Shown here piece after piece: positions 9,401-17,512 of a stretch of 64,000 nt of DNA. The stretch lies in the NCBI GenBank assembly GCA_028281925.1, contig JANQIX010000015.1:52769-116768 (forward strand), read 5' to 3'. Below the pieces are notes generated by a model, which was not told the origin of the DNA, did not search any database, and saw only the letters and a list, made by a program, of their open reading frames with translations. Position numbers and translations under genes: made by a program. Position 1 is the stretch's first letter. Every line of letters starts with the position of its first letter. The DNA is from Alphaproteobacteria bacterium. GTDB lineage: Bacteria; Pseudomonadota; Alphaproteobacteria; DSM-16000; Inquilinaceae.

Positions 9401-11215
9401 GCGGCCCGTTTCCGTCCAGCGGACGCGGCCCAGCGACTGGCGTTCGTGCCAAGGCCCGTGCACGGGTGCGTCGCTCAGCTGCTCCACCACCCCGCGCGCC
9501 GATCCGTCCGGGCTGACAATGCGGGCGGTGAAGGTCCAGTACTCCTGGGCGCGGAAATCGTCGCCGGAGAACGCAAACGTGATCCCGTCATAGAGGTTGT
9601 AGCGGACACCGGTCAGCAGCCAGTCGGCACCGTCCCAGCGCCGCACCGCCGCGCTGTCGGCCATACGAAAGGCACGACCCAGCGGGCCGCCGGCGTCGAG
9701 ATTGTCGGGATCGTTCGTCAACGCGTGGCCGGGATCGTGGAACTCCAGCACGCCGGTCGCCGTATCGACCGCCCGCAACCGGCGGACTACTGGGCGGTGG
9801 CCGTCGCGGTCGGGGTCGAGCCGGCTCAGTTCATCCTCAACCACCACCACATCGCCGGCGGCAAAGCGCGCCGCATCGCCGGGGTCGATCGCCACGGACG
9901 CTGCAGTGTCCGCGGCATCCGCCACCAGCGGCGCCACCGTCGCGCCGTTGTTGCGCGACCAACCGACCACGGGCCGCGGACCGTCGGTGCGTAGCGTCTC
10001 GACCCGCATATTGATGTTGTCGCGGCCCAGATACCCCTCGCCGGTCGACACGTTCTCGCTGAACAGGCAGCGGTCGCGGCAGGGATCCGGCTCCTCCACC
10101 GGGAAGCGGTCAGGCAGGGATCCCGCCGGCACATTGGTGGTCAGCCGGCCGCCGCCGATGGGCGAGGCCAGCGCCTCCGACGCACCCGGCGCCAGTGCTT
10201 GCACGCGGACCTGGCTGACCTTGCGGCTGCGGAACGTGGTGTCGTCGCCGTCCAGCGCCGGTTCGTTCAAGAACTCGTCCTGGAAGCGGTGAACCGCCCG
10301 CTCCCAGACATCCAGGTAGACGTGATGGTAGGTGGCCGTGGGATCAGCCGGCCGCTGCAGCGGCTCCGGGTTCGGCAGGTCCGGCTGGAGCGAATAGCGG
10401 ATGTCATGCTCCAGAAAGCTGCGCATGCCGCGAAGATAGATCCGCCCGGCGCCGGGCAGCGTGCCATCGCCACCGCGCAGGATCACGTCGCCGTCTCCGA
10501 GCCCGGCATCTTCAGCCAGCAGGCCGTCGAAGAAGATCTCCGCCCGCGGCGGCAGGCCGGTCATTCCCCAACCGGTCAGCAACAGGCCCTGCGCTCCGCC
10601 ATCGAGAGGCGTGCGAGGCAACGCCGCCAGCGCCCCGATCGGAACGCGCAGTTCCATCCAGCCTTCGGTCAGTGTCGGCACGTCGAGCACGCGGTGCGGG
10701 GCGCCGTCCACGTCACGCACCACGACGCCGATATCGACGATCTCGTCATCGGTCGGCGGGCGCGCGACGCGGACCGGAAGGCGCAGGGCCGCCGCCGGAT
10801 AGGTCGCCCCGGCCGGATCCAGCGGAACCGGCAGATGCAGGATATCGATGGGTTCGGGCAGTGCGCGGACAAGGGCGGTGAAGCCGCGGCCGCGCACCAC
10901 ATGGGGCAGCGTGTCGGGGTCGCGGCGAACCCGCCCCAGCTCTTGCGGGATCGACCGCTGATCGTCCGCTGGCAGCCCCTCACCCTGCCAGCCCTCGAGG
11001 GAGCGGATGGGATCGATCAGGTGGGTATCGGCCAGGCGATAGCCGTCGTCGGGAGAGCCCTCGGCGAGGTCGCCGCTGCGCCGACGCGCATCGGTGCGAA
11101 CCAGGGTCGCCTGCTCGTTCGCGTCGGAGTCGAGGCGCACGCGCCCCATCTGCTCGCGGACGGCGGTGAAGCGGCGCCGTTCGTCGAAACGGAAGCGCGA
11201 CGTGTAAGCCTTCAC
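3446..11215 (-). CDS. Giant beta-helix / coiled-coil eCIS protein (DUF6519-like N-terminus)
   Basis: About 2589 residues from the GTG at 11215, which follows GGGGAGG and overlaps the previous stop (GTGA). The N-terminus (SRFRFDERRRFTAVREQMGR, then VRLDSDANEQ) matches the start of DUF6519-type proteins common in eCIS loci. Around residue 670 a right-handed parallel beta-helix begins (GGTIYLRAGVYTLEHPILL and many V..N.I/N.V rungs) and runs to about 1330. A long Glu/Ala/Leu-rich helical segment follows to about 1900, then more beta-helix rungs, a poly-proline linker near 2290, and a C-terminal region that ends with a Gly/Ile/Pro tail. It may be a fibre or cage on the baseplate that recognises targets. 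Receptor binding is inferred from the fold type. Confidence 0.88.
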   Translation of the reverse strand: MKAYTSRFRFDERRRFTAVREQMGRVRLDSDANEQATLVRTDARRRSGDLAEGSPDDGYRLADTHLIDPIRSLEGWQGEGLPADDQRSIPQELGRVRRDPDTLPHVVRGRGFTALVRALPEPIDILHLPVPLDPAGATYPAAALRLPVRVARPPTDDEIVDIGVVVRDVDGAPHRVLDVPTLTEGWMELRVPIGALAALPRTPLDGGAQGLLLTGWGMTGLPPRAEIFFDGLLAEDAGLGDGDVILRGGDGTLPGAGRIYLRGMRSFLEHDIRYSLQPDLPNPEPLQRPADPTATYHHVYLDVWERAVHRFQDEFLNEPALDGDDTTFRSRKVSQVRVQALAPGASEALASPIGGGRLTTNVPAGSLPDRFPVEEPDPCRDRCLFSENVSTGEGYLGRDNINMRVETLRTDGPRPVVGWSRNNGATVAPLVADAADTAASVAIDPGDAARFAAGDVVVVEDELSRLDPDRDGHRPVVRRLRAVDTATGVLEFHDPGHALTNDPDNLDAGGPLGRAFRMADSAAVRRWDGADWLLTGVRYNLYDGITFAFSGDDFRAQEYWTFTARIVSPDGSARGVVEQLSDAPVHGPWHERQSLGRVRWTETGRTFEDLRILFLPLHEVRNRLIELGRRRLSPGAFTVVVGDGVRTFGDIDQNIAEGVTGDEAVQAAIDRIGSAGGTIYLRAGVYTLEHPILLHGRSDLRILGDGDATRLEVSGAGGAFYLDRCGRQGDVTIELLDLHEVPQADTPIGTEALLTVPLSLTAADTDPGGLTAAVPLTVSDLAIPTAAIPQLLDTFITNIRTLQPGFGRAAASVVQTIARLRRLQRENPGAPLEDIAPDELEVLRRLPHGVVTVSDSTHVRLRHLTVTSREEGAAEGTVAAGILITGSCQDVTVEGCRVRAPSGIVAAAYGRHLTRNALILRPRSGLFLNGVRIADNRVSAALSPSFGIRIGDGRMDGVVVSGNHVDGFPVGITMEDETEIRFAEPVDRTVVRENRITGAVEAGIRISGDGADVADNEVRLAGGGGRVQAGIHITGMADRVTGNWVSVADRGLTTGLEIDAGILIGSGADAGSRVPRAASDLEIADNRIEGTGIAGLATGILIGGSQPVHGARVQGNTIRNFGDAGIRAWGHGGAIGGLRVEGNRIEGVARARTNWSPAVVAAIGQLAPAVSLAANATPRDVLDTLLQQGSGVRLAVDAVLRWLDVATLRGGIVLSLVEDSEVRNNRIADIGTRTIPQGFVDPGTPIRTAGVAAVGGRDLVLEDNQVERIYGVVEQIAAPPIPPIVVPRPPIFTFLSSLQLRDRSTAAEPTDLHGAVTFLRRQIMAYTIGDRSTRQTLGGQIYAPMEAIEGALEDLGSAGERLARELSNGLAEMLEAQGADDHTTAANHVRATLSDAAAFTAEDKTVAEHWQAAASFDHALLEGGEAIIAAAKGIDEVAKSLTEGLETVEVGLVDRLNEVIGETGSRADQLALAEALGTLAEARLRKIAAETALADAGFTAEQSKILEGLVRLGEEILDSDDPESLNEEEVAKLEESVNAMVDTLREANPDLSERLRQDFQDVKAAGGRPAADAVERLRNTLVDIQEFAKDPKTATLISEEDVDAQARRFEAELVLVTAEQMERRVSGLALDTDAGALRNLRVLREYAGQLVRITGDKPELSEKARTISAAIRNAIDNPDERREYEKSAKLALGELQQEQQRLAGVTLRQPVVEPTGRDPTERLAGMGQLLLDVRGETDAGVRSEGFTILEDSVRASSEELGLRKGEREGLLRSITDAKKSLESEPDAETEATALHVMADVVGRLSDKAASLPEASAKAGAIGVLNGAVVRALDPKGDPESRINATRRYVNANRGKIAAPTAEMIVTAADPAGALTNARAALSSLTKVRTPFLPPILPGPRVRAHPADGLFAAAVQTRLAIARNRVESARMGAAVTDQTGHATAPITNQARPALAIEGNRVVAAAIAGIDLRPGSDVVASVRENHILGCCGTADPDLTDIGQAAIAITGGGQLSVAGNRLHDNGNSRRLSLLHEIVVDWRGDATVQDNRVRHSGGGAGGAGLLLQFDTVDAALVSRLCRDPALEVEPPPDRPVIKPYDKEESPPVKIDDLFSAGLSGQTGLVAGSQAFRVGGFQLAAAVEPPKFSVLTDTLPTAVAPTAAIASADSWVARTAFPAHNSLFDFLVRPPILILPPIFRPRRAVNVSGNDVVANGPALLLLSQPFARVSATVVGNELESTADTGAVYLRHVDTAVLSSNRCECLRAINVAVIRSGQSLVTASVNAVLGTVPPPPPPPPLRPRVPDLTKPGDIRLAVDLGSGSALSVKLDNAAVLQEIEKRRDTTFRTTVDTAQTSFEFVAAKSELTTDTSAAAVLKSAVLGDQLKLSDGLTGIQLVKSVPAERFALAPTPPPPATEAPREAPEATAADSEKGVSVDLSTEAIALALDSSNKILTHPDLTGSAKLYGIARLTGLSENQAKTIVQSQLVSSSGDEQVALVRGIDALTGVKADQPTVAAAAAKQPNVLEEIVSVALAGKGSLIPDEVRPRPRPLPPPDPRDHSLVVIGGSKVGAVGNTTTAGVYIHPGPAIVELNP

Positions 11216-14200
11216 CGCGACCTCCCCTGCATGCGGTTGAGATCTTGGGTGCTGCGGTCGATGTGCCACGGCACCATTGCGATCGGGAGAAACTCGTCGG
11301 TCCGAGCGGTCAGCTCGGTCAGCCGGTAGGCACGATCCCCATGGGCTCCGGGCACACGGCGGCGCTCACCTGCGGACAGCAGAGCAGCGCCGTTGTTCTC
11401 GGCCAGCGCCAGATAGTGCGGGTCCGCCGGGTCGATGGAGGCAAACGAGATCGAGTGGATCGGGCTTTCGAAGAGCAGTGGCTGGCGCCCGCCTTCGCCC
11501 AGCAGGCTGTAGCGGGCCCAGCTGAGGTCCTGCCGGTCGCAGACGACCGCGCCCTTGAAGGCGCACGAGCTGGCTTCCAGCACCCCGGCCGCGGTGACGC
11601 CGTGCACAGTGCAGTGGCGAAGGCGCAGCCCGGCGCCGACGGCTGCAATCGCGGGCTGGTCAGGAGACCCGCCGTCGAACGTGCAGCCTGCGGCGATCAC
11701 CTGTACCCAGGGCGGCACCTCCAGCCGCCCGATCAGGCAGCCGTAGAGACGCAGGACGATACGCGGTTGGATCAGCGTGCGGCGGGCGAGCGATGTCTGA
11801 TGGCCGGCCCCGGCAACAACGATCGCGGCTTCACCGGGCTGGCTTGCGGTGCACCAGCGCAGGTCGACCGTGCCGGCCGACATCGCCACCTGCAGCGCGC
11901 CGATCAACGTCATCCCGCCAAGGAAGAGGCTCGGGCCCTGGTCGGGATCCGCCTCCTCGCCCAAACGCTCGTGTAGCGACAGGGACACGCCGTCGAGGGC
12001 GTCCACCACCGGATGGCCGTTCGCGCTGTCTGGCGACAGCGACAACACATGATCCTGCCCGACCGTCAGTTGCCCCGGCGCCAGCCGCGGAGAGCCGACG
12101 ACGCGCAGCACATGCTCCTCAATCCCGTCGCGCACGCCGTCGCCAAGGGCCGTGAACACCGGCGCGCCATCGGAGCCCGCGACCGCGGCCGGCCGGGCCG
12201 CAATACGGGCCGTCACCGGCGCCTCGCCCAGCAGCCGCTCTGCGTCCACATCCGGTGGCAGCGGCACGGCGAAGCGCGACAGGTCGTCGGGATCCGGTGG
12301 TTCCAGCCAAGCTTCGCCGATCGCGCGATCGGCGGGCAGATAGCCGGCGCCCAGTGGGCTAGCGCGGGCAATACGGCAGGTGGCGTCCAACCGGCCGTCG
12401 GCCAGATCTGCGCGCATCACGACGCGCCCTAGCCTGGGGTCCAGCGCCACCGTGTCATGCAGGTCGAGCGCCAGGGGCTGGTCCCAAGGCCTCAGGCTGC
12501 GCTGGCGCAGCTTCAGCGGCTGCCAGCCGAGACGGCCGCTGACGCCCATCCGCCGGGCCGGTGCGTCGCGGCCCAGCACCGGCGCCTCGCGACCCGCGCC
12601 GGTCCTGAGCGACCGCCGCCCCTCGGTGCCGGCGGGGAACCATCGCTCCGTCGACGCATTCGCCTTGACGATGAACACATCGACATCGCCGGCGCCGGAC
12701 AGGTCGACCGCCGGCAGGAACGCGAGGTGTCCCTCACTTGCCATGGTGAACAGCACTTCGCTGGGCGGCAGCGGCGACGGCCCGACGGTGAGGAACTCGT
12801 CGTCGACGAACAGCGCGTCGCCGTCCGCCGGCGGATTGGGCGTCTCGCCTGTACTGGCGTCGCCGGTATCCCAGGCATCGCTGCCGGCCGACAGACCAAA
12901 GCGCTGCGGCGAAACGCTGTCGGCCCACACAAGCGCCTCCAGACCGCCGCCATCGGCCCGTGCCCACAGAACGCCCGGACCGGCGGCGATCGGCAGGTCA
13001 GGCAATGTCACCCAGGTCGGGCGCAGGGCATCGGGATCGGCCTGCAGGACGCTGGCTGCAAGCTCTCCGGGTACCTCGGCGCCGCCGAGAAGCGCCAGAC
13101 CGGCCGGAGTCGACAAGAGATGCGCGCCCGTTCGGTCAGGCCCCTGGCGAATGCGCCGGGAGCGCCAGCGCCCGGCATCCACCCCCTGCAGCGGCATCGA
13201 CCAAGTGTCGCTGAACAGGCTGGCGTCGCCTTCGCCGCCATAGAGGAACAACGCGTCATTGTGCACGCAGGCTGCGGGCGCAAGCCGGGCCGTTGGGCGT
13301 CGCGGGCCGGCCTGGTCGAGACGCGTAGCGACCGGCGTATCCGTCGCCGCGCCGTCGATCCGCCATACCCCCAGGCTGTCGCCCCCGTCGACCGGACCGG
13401 CCAGCAAGAGCGCGTCACCCAAGGCGACGGCGGCCATGAACGGACCGTCCTTTTCCGCGACCACGGCGGGCTGGTCTTCGGCTGCCACCCCGCCCATGTC
13501 GACCGGGTGCAGATCCCAAGCGGGACTGTCATCGGGCCGGATCGTGGCGATGCCCAGGTCGCCCTCAGGGCGCCGCTCGGCGCGGGCGATCACCAGCTGT
13601 CCCGGTACGTCGAGGCTCACGACGGGGCTCAGCGGCGCGCCGCGCCGCAACTCGACGTCGACGGTTGACCAGGTGCCGTCGGCGGCCCGGCGATACCCGG
13701 TGACGGGCAGGCGCCGCTGGACGCGGATCGCCGCCGTGGCTCCACCGCGCGGAACACCGGCGGCGGCGCCAAGCGTTTCCGGATCGCGATCGCTCCTACG
13801 TGCCACCGTGCCAATGACACCGGGGTTCTCGGAATCGGCAGGGGCGCCCAGCGTTCCGGCCTCGGTCGCCGCCGTCGTGGCAATCGTCGCCCGGTTGTCG
13901 ACGGCGACGAGCTGCAGGTCCCACTCCTCGGCTGGCGAGGGCCGGCTCTGGTCGGCAAAGCGCAGCACACCGTCGGTGGTCACCGCCTGATAGGTCAGAT
14001 CCTCCCGGCCGAGATCCGAGGGGTCGGGGCCCACCAGATGCACGCCGTTAACGCGGATGCTGAACGTGTCCGTCGCTTCGATCGCGTCGCCGTCTGCGGC
14101 CAGGGCCGTCGGCGTCAGCATGCCGTGGCGCACCGCCTGATCCTCCGACTCGCACGGGGGTTCGTGGATCTCGGTCAATGCCCCGATCGCCGCCGGCGGA

Positions 14201-15036
14201 GTCACGGGCAATAGCGCCGCGAGCGGCCGGTCCCGGCCGAAGGGGTCTAGCTGACAGCCGACGAACCGCAGCCCAGGCTCGGACACATGGGGAATGTCCA
14301 GGGTCTCGGCGATGTCCAGGCGGTCGACAAGGGCGGTTTCGATGCGGCTGGTGCGGACGACGGCGATTTCGGGCCGGGCCCAGCCGGTCAGGTCGATGGT
14401 GCGCGGCGACGCGGCATGGCGCCCGGCATCGGCGCGCCCCAGCCGTCGCAGCGCCTGGACGACGCTTTCGTCCGTCTCACGGGCGACGTACTCGTCCCGG
14501 CGCGGCTCGTCGCCGCGGCGCCGCTCGGCCAGGGGCGCCCGCCGGGTCAGCGGGTCCGACAGCGCAATCGGGTCCCACAACACGGCCGTGCGTCCGCGCC
14601 AGGGCACTGGATAGCGCAGGTCCTGGCTGTGCAGGATGGAGCGGAAGGCCTCGTCGACCTCCGTCGACCAGCCGGTGGTCAGCGACAGCACGTCTTCCAG
14701 AGTGGCCAGCGTGCCGTCGCGTTTGCGCCAGTGCACGGTGCGAGCCACGACGGCCCGGTTGGCACGTGAATCGCTGCCCAGCAGACGGGCACCCACCAGT
14801 TCTGCGATCAGTGGCAGCGCCTCGCCTGAGGCACGCTCCACGAAATGGTCGTCGCGCAGCCGGTCGACGGCTTCGTCAAGGTCGGCCAGCGGGGCCGCCA
14901 GCACTTCCAGCAGGCGCAGCAGCGGCCGGTCCGGCAGCGCCTCGTCCCGCGCGAAGTAGACGCCGGGGATCAGCCGCGCCAGCCGCCGCGCCGCCGGGCT
15001 CAGACTGCGCAGAGTGGGGGAGGCGCTAGGGCTCAA
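11212..15036 (-). CDS. Tail-protein-I-like baseplate protein with kelch and beta-helix parts
   Basis: 1274 residues. The N-terminal 200 residues resemble phage tail protein I of baseplates (LLEVLAAPLADLDEAVDRL, then RAVVARTVHWRKRDGTLATL and LEDVLSLTTGW), normally about 200 aa. The rest is an extension. Around residues 480-740 there are kelch-like blades (ALFLYGGEGDASLFSDTW and LLAGPVDGGDSLGVWR), suggesting a beta-propeller. Residues about 1010-1200 have beta-helix rungs with paired cysteines. The start codon is TTG at 15036, with GGAGG about ten bases upstream and AAGGA closer; it overlaps the previous gene by 11 bases. The propeller is likely exposed on the baseplate and could bind a target, which is inference. 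Confidence 0.85.
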   Translation of the reverse strand: MSPSASPTLRSLSPAARRLARLIPGVYFARDEALPDRPLLRLLEVLAAPLADLDEAVDRLRDDHFVERASGEALPLIAELVGARLLGSDSRANRAVVARTVHWRKRDGTLATLEDVLSLTTGWSTEVDEAFRSILHSQDLRYPVPWRGRTAVLWDPIALSDPLTRRAPLAERRRGDEPRRDEYVARETDESVVQALRRLGRADAGRHAASPRTIDLTGWARPEIAVVRTSRIETALVDRLDIAETLDIPHVSEPGLRFVGCQLDPFGRDRPLAALLPVTPPAAIGALTEIHEPPCESEDQAVRHGMLTPTALAADGDAIEATDTFSIRVNGVHLVGPDPSDLGREDLTYQAVTTDGVLRFADQSRPSPAEEWDLQLVAVDNRATIATTAATEAGTLGAPADSENPGVIGTVARRSDRDPETLGAAAGVPRGGATAAIRVQRRLPVTGYRRAADGTWSTVDVELRRGAPLSPVVSLDVPGQLVIARAERRPEGDLGIATIRPDDSPAWDLHPVDMGGVAAEDQPAVVAEKDGPFMAAVALGDALLLAGPVDGGDSLGVWRIDGAATDTPVATRLDQAGPRRPTARLAPAACVHNDALFLYGGEGDASLFSDTWSMPLQGVDAGRWRSRRIRQGPDRTGAHLLSTPAGLALLGGAEVPGELAASVLQADPDALRPTWVTLPDLPIAAGPGVLWARADGGGLEALVWADSVSPQRFGLSAGSDAWDTGDASTGETPNPPADGDALFVDDEFLTVGPSPLPPSEVLFTMASEGHLAFLPAVDLSGAGDVDVFIVKANASTERWFPAGTEGRRSLRTGAGREAPVLGRDAPARRMGVSGRLGWQPLKLRQRSLRPWDQPLALDLHDTVALDPRLGRVVMRADLADGRLDATCRIARASPLGAGYLPADRAIGEAWLEPPDPDDLSRFAVPLPPDVDAERLLGEAPVTARIAARPAAVAGSDGAPVFTALGDGVRDGIEEHVLRVVGSPRLAPGQLTVGQDHVLSLSPDSANGHPVVDALDGVSLSLHERLGEEADPDQGPSLFLGGMTLIGALQVAMSAGTVDLRWCTASQPGEAAIVVAGAGHQTSLARRTLIQPRIVLRLYGCLIGRLEVPPWVQVIAAGCTFDGGSPDQPAIAAVGAGLRLRHCTVHGVTAAGVLEASSCAFKGAVVCDRQDLSWARYSLLGEGGRQPLLFESPIHSISFASIDPADPHYLALAENNGAALLSAGERRRVPGAHGDRAYRLTELTARTDEFLPIAMVPWHIDRSTQDLNRMQGRSR

Positions 15037-17512
15037 GATCCTTCGCCTCCTGCCAGCGGATGTCGATCGGGTCGAGGTCGGGCGTCGGTTCCGCCCAGAC
15101 GGGAAGCTCGCGATCGTCGATCTCGATGCGGTCGTTGCGGGCGGCCGGACGGTCGGCGCGATAGAACAGCTCGACCAGCGCGGTCGGTAGATCCGGCACC
15201 CCCGCGATGGCGCGATAGATGTCTGAGAGATGAACGTCGCAGCCGAGCGCTACTCGATCGCGGTCGAGCAGGCCCGGCGGCTCCCCGTCTTGCGCATCCA
15301 GGCCCAGACACAGGCGCACCGCGCGGATGACCCCCAGCGGATCAGCCCCCGGCGTAACGTGCAACCGAAGCTGAAGCCGCAAGGGCACCAGCACGCGGTT
15401 CTGCACCGTGATCTGCACACCAGGCGCGACCCGCGCCGCCAGATAGGCACGCAGGCGCTGTCGGTCGTCCTGGGTCAGCGCATCGCCGCCGATGCCGGAG
15501 ACGACGACCGTCACATGCTCGCGCCGGCGCACCGGATCGCGGAACAGGGCGGCACGCCGGACCCCGCCGAAGGTCAGTGCCAGCGAGCGAATGTCGGCCA
15601 TGGAGACGGCACGGTCCAGCGTGTGGATGCCGGCTACGGCCGTCTGCCGCGCGTCCTCTAGGTCCTCCGGCTCCACGCCGCCGGTCATGGCCAGCGGGTT
15701 GATCGTCTCGGTCACGGACGAGTCGGCGCCGACCAGCTTGTCGATCCGGCCGGCCGCCCTGTTGCCGGCCTCGCCAAGGCCGACACGGTATTCCAGGCTG
15801 ACCGCAGCACCTTCGGGCAGCGCCGCGCCTTCCAAGCCATCGCCCACCCGCAGCAGGGGTTGTCCCTCGGCATCGATCTCCGCCGCGAACACGGCCGCAG
15901 AGTCGGAAGCGCCACGCAGGTCGTCGACCCGGCTCCAGGTCTGGCCGGCCACGTCCATGGTGACCTTGGGCGACCGCCCCTCCGGCGCGCGCGAATCGTT
16001 CAGCCAGGTCAGCGGCGCCTGGACCAGGGGGATGGACCGGCGGTCGCCGCTTGGCTGCGCCTGTGCTTCGCGAACCGTCTCGCCGTGGGTTACCTCGGCT
16101 ACGTTACCGAGCAGCACCGTGTTGGAGAGGCGATAGCGCCGGGTGAGCGCCGGGCGCACCGTGATCCGGGTCATGGGCTCGCGACGGCCCTCTGGGATCT
16201 CGTCGCGCAGGCGAACGATCTGCGTCGCCTCGCGATAGCGGCGCTCGACCGTCCGCTCTCCCTCCGGCGTGAACTGCTCCACATCCTCCGCCACGATCAG
16301 CCAGTCGCCGGGCTGCAGCAGTTCGGCATGGGTCTGGGGTGCGGTCTCGCCGTTGCCGCCGGTCGCCAACAGATAAAGGGTGTCGGTGCCTGGCGGTGCC
16401 GTGCCGCGGTCTTCCGCCAGCACGGCCGCCGGTTCCGCCGGATCGCCGAATTCGGCGTCCAGGCGGGCCAGTGCCCGCGTGCCATGCAGGCGGACCACAT
16501 TGTCGCGCGCTTCTTGGAGGAGACCCGAGACCAGGGCGTCCAGGAACGTCGCCATCTTGTCGAGCCTGAGCGACCAGTCGGCGTCGCTTTCGCCCTCCTG
16601 CCGGGCCAGCGCGTCCTGCAGGCAGGCAACGGCCTCGGGCTGGCGGGCGTCCAGCTTGGCCAGCTGGCCCAGCAACAGGTCTTGCGATTCCGACAGCGGC
16701 CCCGGGGCCGTTTCGGTCGGCACCTCGTTCGCCAGCGACTGTGCCGCGCACAGCTCTTCACAGAGTTGGGCGAAGGTGGCCGGACAGGTGTCGGCCGCAC
16801 CGGCATCCTGCAGCATCTTCGCCGTTTCGGCGAGCTGCCGCGCCTTCTGCCGCGCCCGCTCGGCATTGCGGCTGGCCAGCGAACCAGCCCGGCCCGCGGC
16901 CAGGCGATTGCCGAATTGGTCGACGAACGGCCCCTGACCCAGGCTGTCACCGGGTATCGGTAAGCTGATTTCGACGCCCGACAACTCGGCGGACAAGGCG
17001 ATCGCGCCGGTGGTGTCGACAGGTGCGGGCGCTGCGGCCGGCGGCAGGAAGGGGCTGACCTCATTGAGAACGGCAGACAAGCGCACAGCCCGTACCGTCT
17101 CGTAGATTGCGGGGTCTTCGTCCCCCTCGCCCTCGGATTTGACCTGGAAGCCGGGCGGCAGTGTGGTGCTGGCGCCGGCCTTGACGCGGAAATGCTGCAG
17201 GCCCGAAGCCGCCGTTCCGGGACGCGGGCGGAAGCCGATCAGCTCCAAGAGACGGTTCGCCGACTGCGGCAGCTGCGCGGTGGGCAGGAACCCTTCCTCC
17301 GCCCAGAGCGCCTGATAGGCCCACAGCACATGCAGCCCCAGCGCATAGCAGTCCAACAGGCCGCGGCCGAGATCGGGCGCCAGTGGATCGTCCCCGCGCA
17401 CGGGATCCCACGGCACGTCGGCATCCTGGAAACGGGCGCGTGCGGCACGTGCCATCTCCGACACCAGCTCGCCGTGGCTGCGCACGCGGTGGTCTTGCGG
17501 TATCGGCCTCAT
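15026..17512 (-). CDS. Baseplate J-like wedge protein 1
   Basis: 828 residues. It belongs to the putative baseplate assembly protein family related to gpJ and T4 gp6, which forms the wedge ring. Supporting segments are LLDCYALGLHVLWAYQALWAEEGFL, ANRLLELIGFRPRPGTAASG, and the C-terminal gpJ-type region with VEPEDLEDARQTAVAGIHTLDRAVSMADI and VSGIGGDALTQDDRQRLRAYL. The ATG at 17512 has GGAGG six bases upstream and overlaps the previous stop as ATGA; a start 15 bases earlier is less likely. The two neighbouring baseplate-J genes are typical of eCIS clusters, where the paralogues form heteromeric wedges. Confidence 0.9.
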   Translation of the reverse strand: MRPIPQDHRVRSHGELVSEMARAARARFQDADVPWDPVRGDDPLAPDLGRGLLDCYALGLHVLWAYQALWAEEGFLPTAQLPQSANRLLELIGFRPRPGTAASGLQHFRVKAGASTTLPPGFQVKSEGEGDEDPAIYETVRAVRLSAVLNEVSPFLPPAAAPAPVDTTGAIALSAELSGVEISLPIPGDSLGQGPFVDQFGNRLAAGRAGSLASRNAERARQKARQLAETAKMLQDAGAADTCPATFAQLCEELCAAQSLANEVPTETAPGPLSESQDLLLGQLAKLDARQPEAVACLQDALARQEGESDADWSLRLDKMATFLDALVSGLLQEARDNVVRLHGTRALARLDAEFGDPAEPAAVLAEDRGTAPPGTDTLYLLATGGNGETAPQTHAELLQPGDWLIVAEDVEQFTPEGERTVERRYREATQIVRLRDEIPEGRREPMTRITVRPALTRRYRLSNTVLLGNVAEVTHGETVREAQAQPSGDRRSIPLVQAPLTWLNDSRAPEGRSPKVTMDVAGQTWSRVDDLRGASDSAAVFAAEIDAEGQPLLRVGDGLEGAALPEGAAVSLEYRVGLGEAGNRAAGRIDKLVGADSSVTETINPLAMTGGVEPEDLEDARQTAVAGIHTLDRAVSMADIRSLALTFGGVRRAALFRDPVRRREHVTVVVSGIGGDALTQDDRQRLRAYLAARVAPGVQITVQNRVLVPLRLQLRLHVTPGADPLGVIRAVRLCLGLDAQDGEPPGLLDRDRVALGCDVHLSDIYRAIAGVPDLPTALVELFYRADRPAARNDRIEIDDRELPVWAEPTPDLDPIDIRWQEAKDLEP

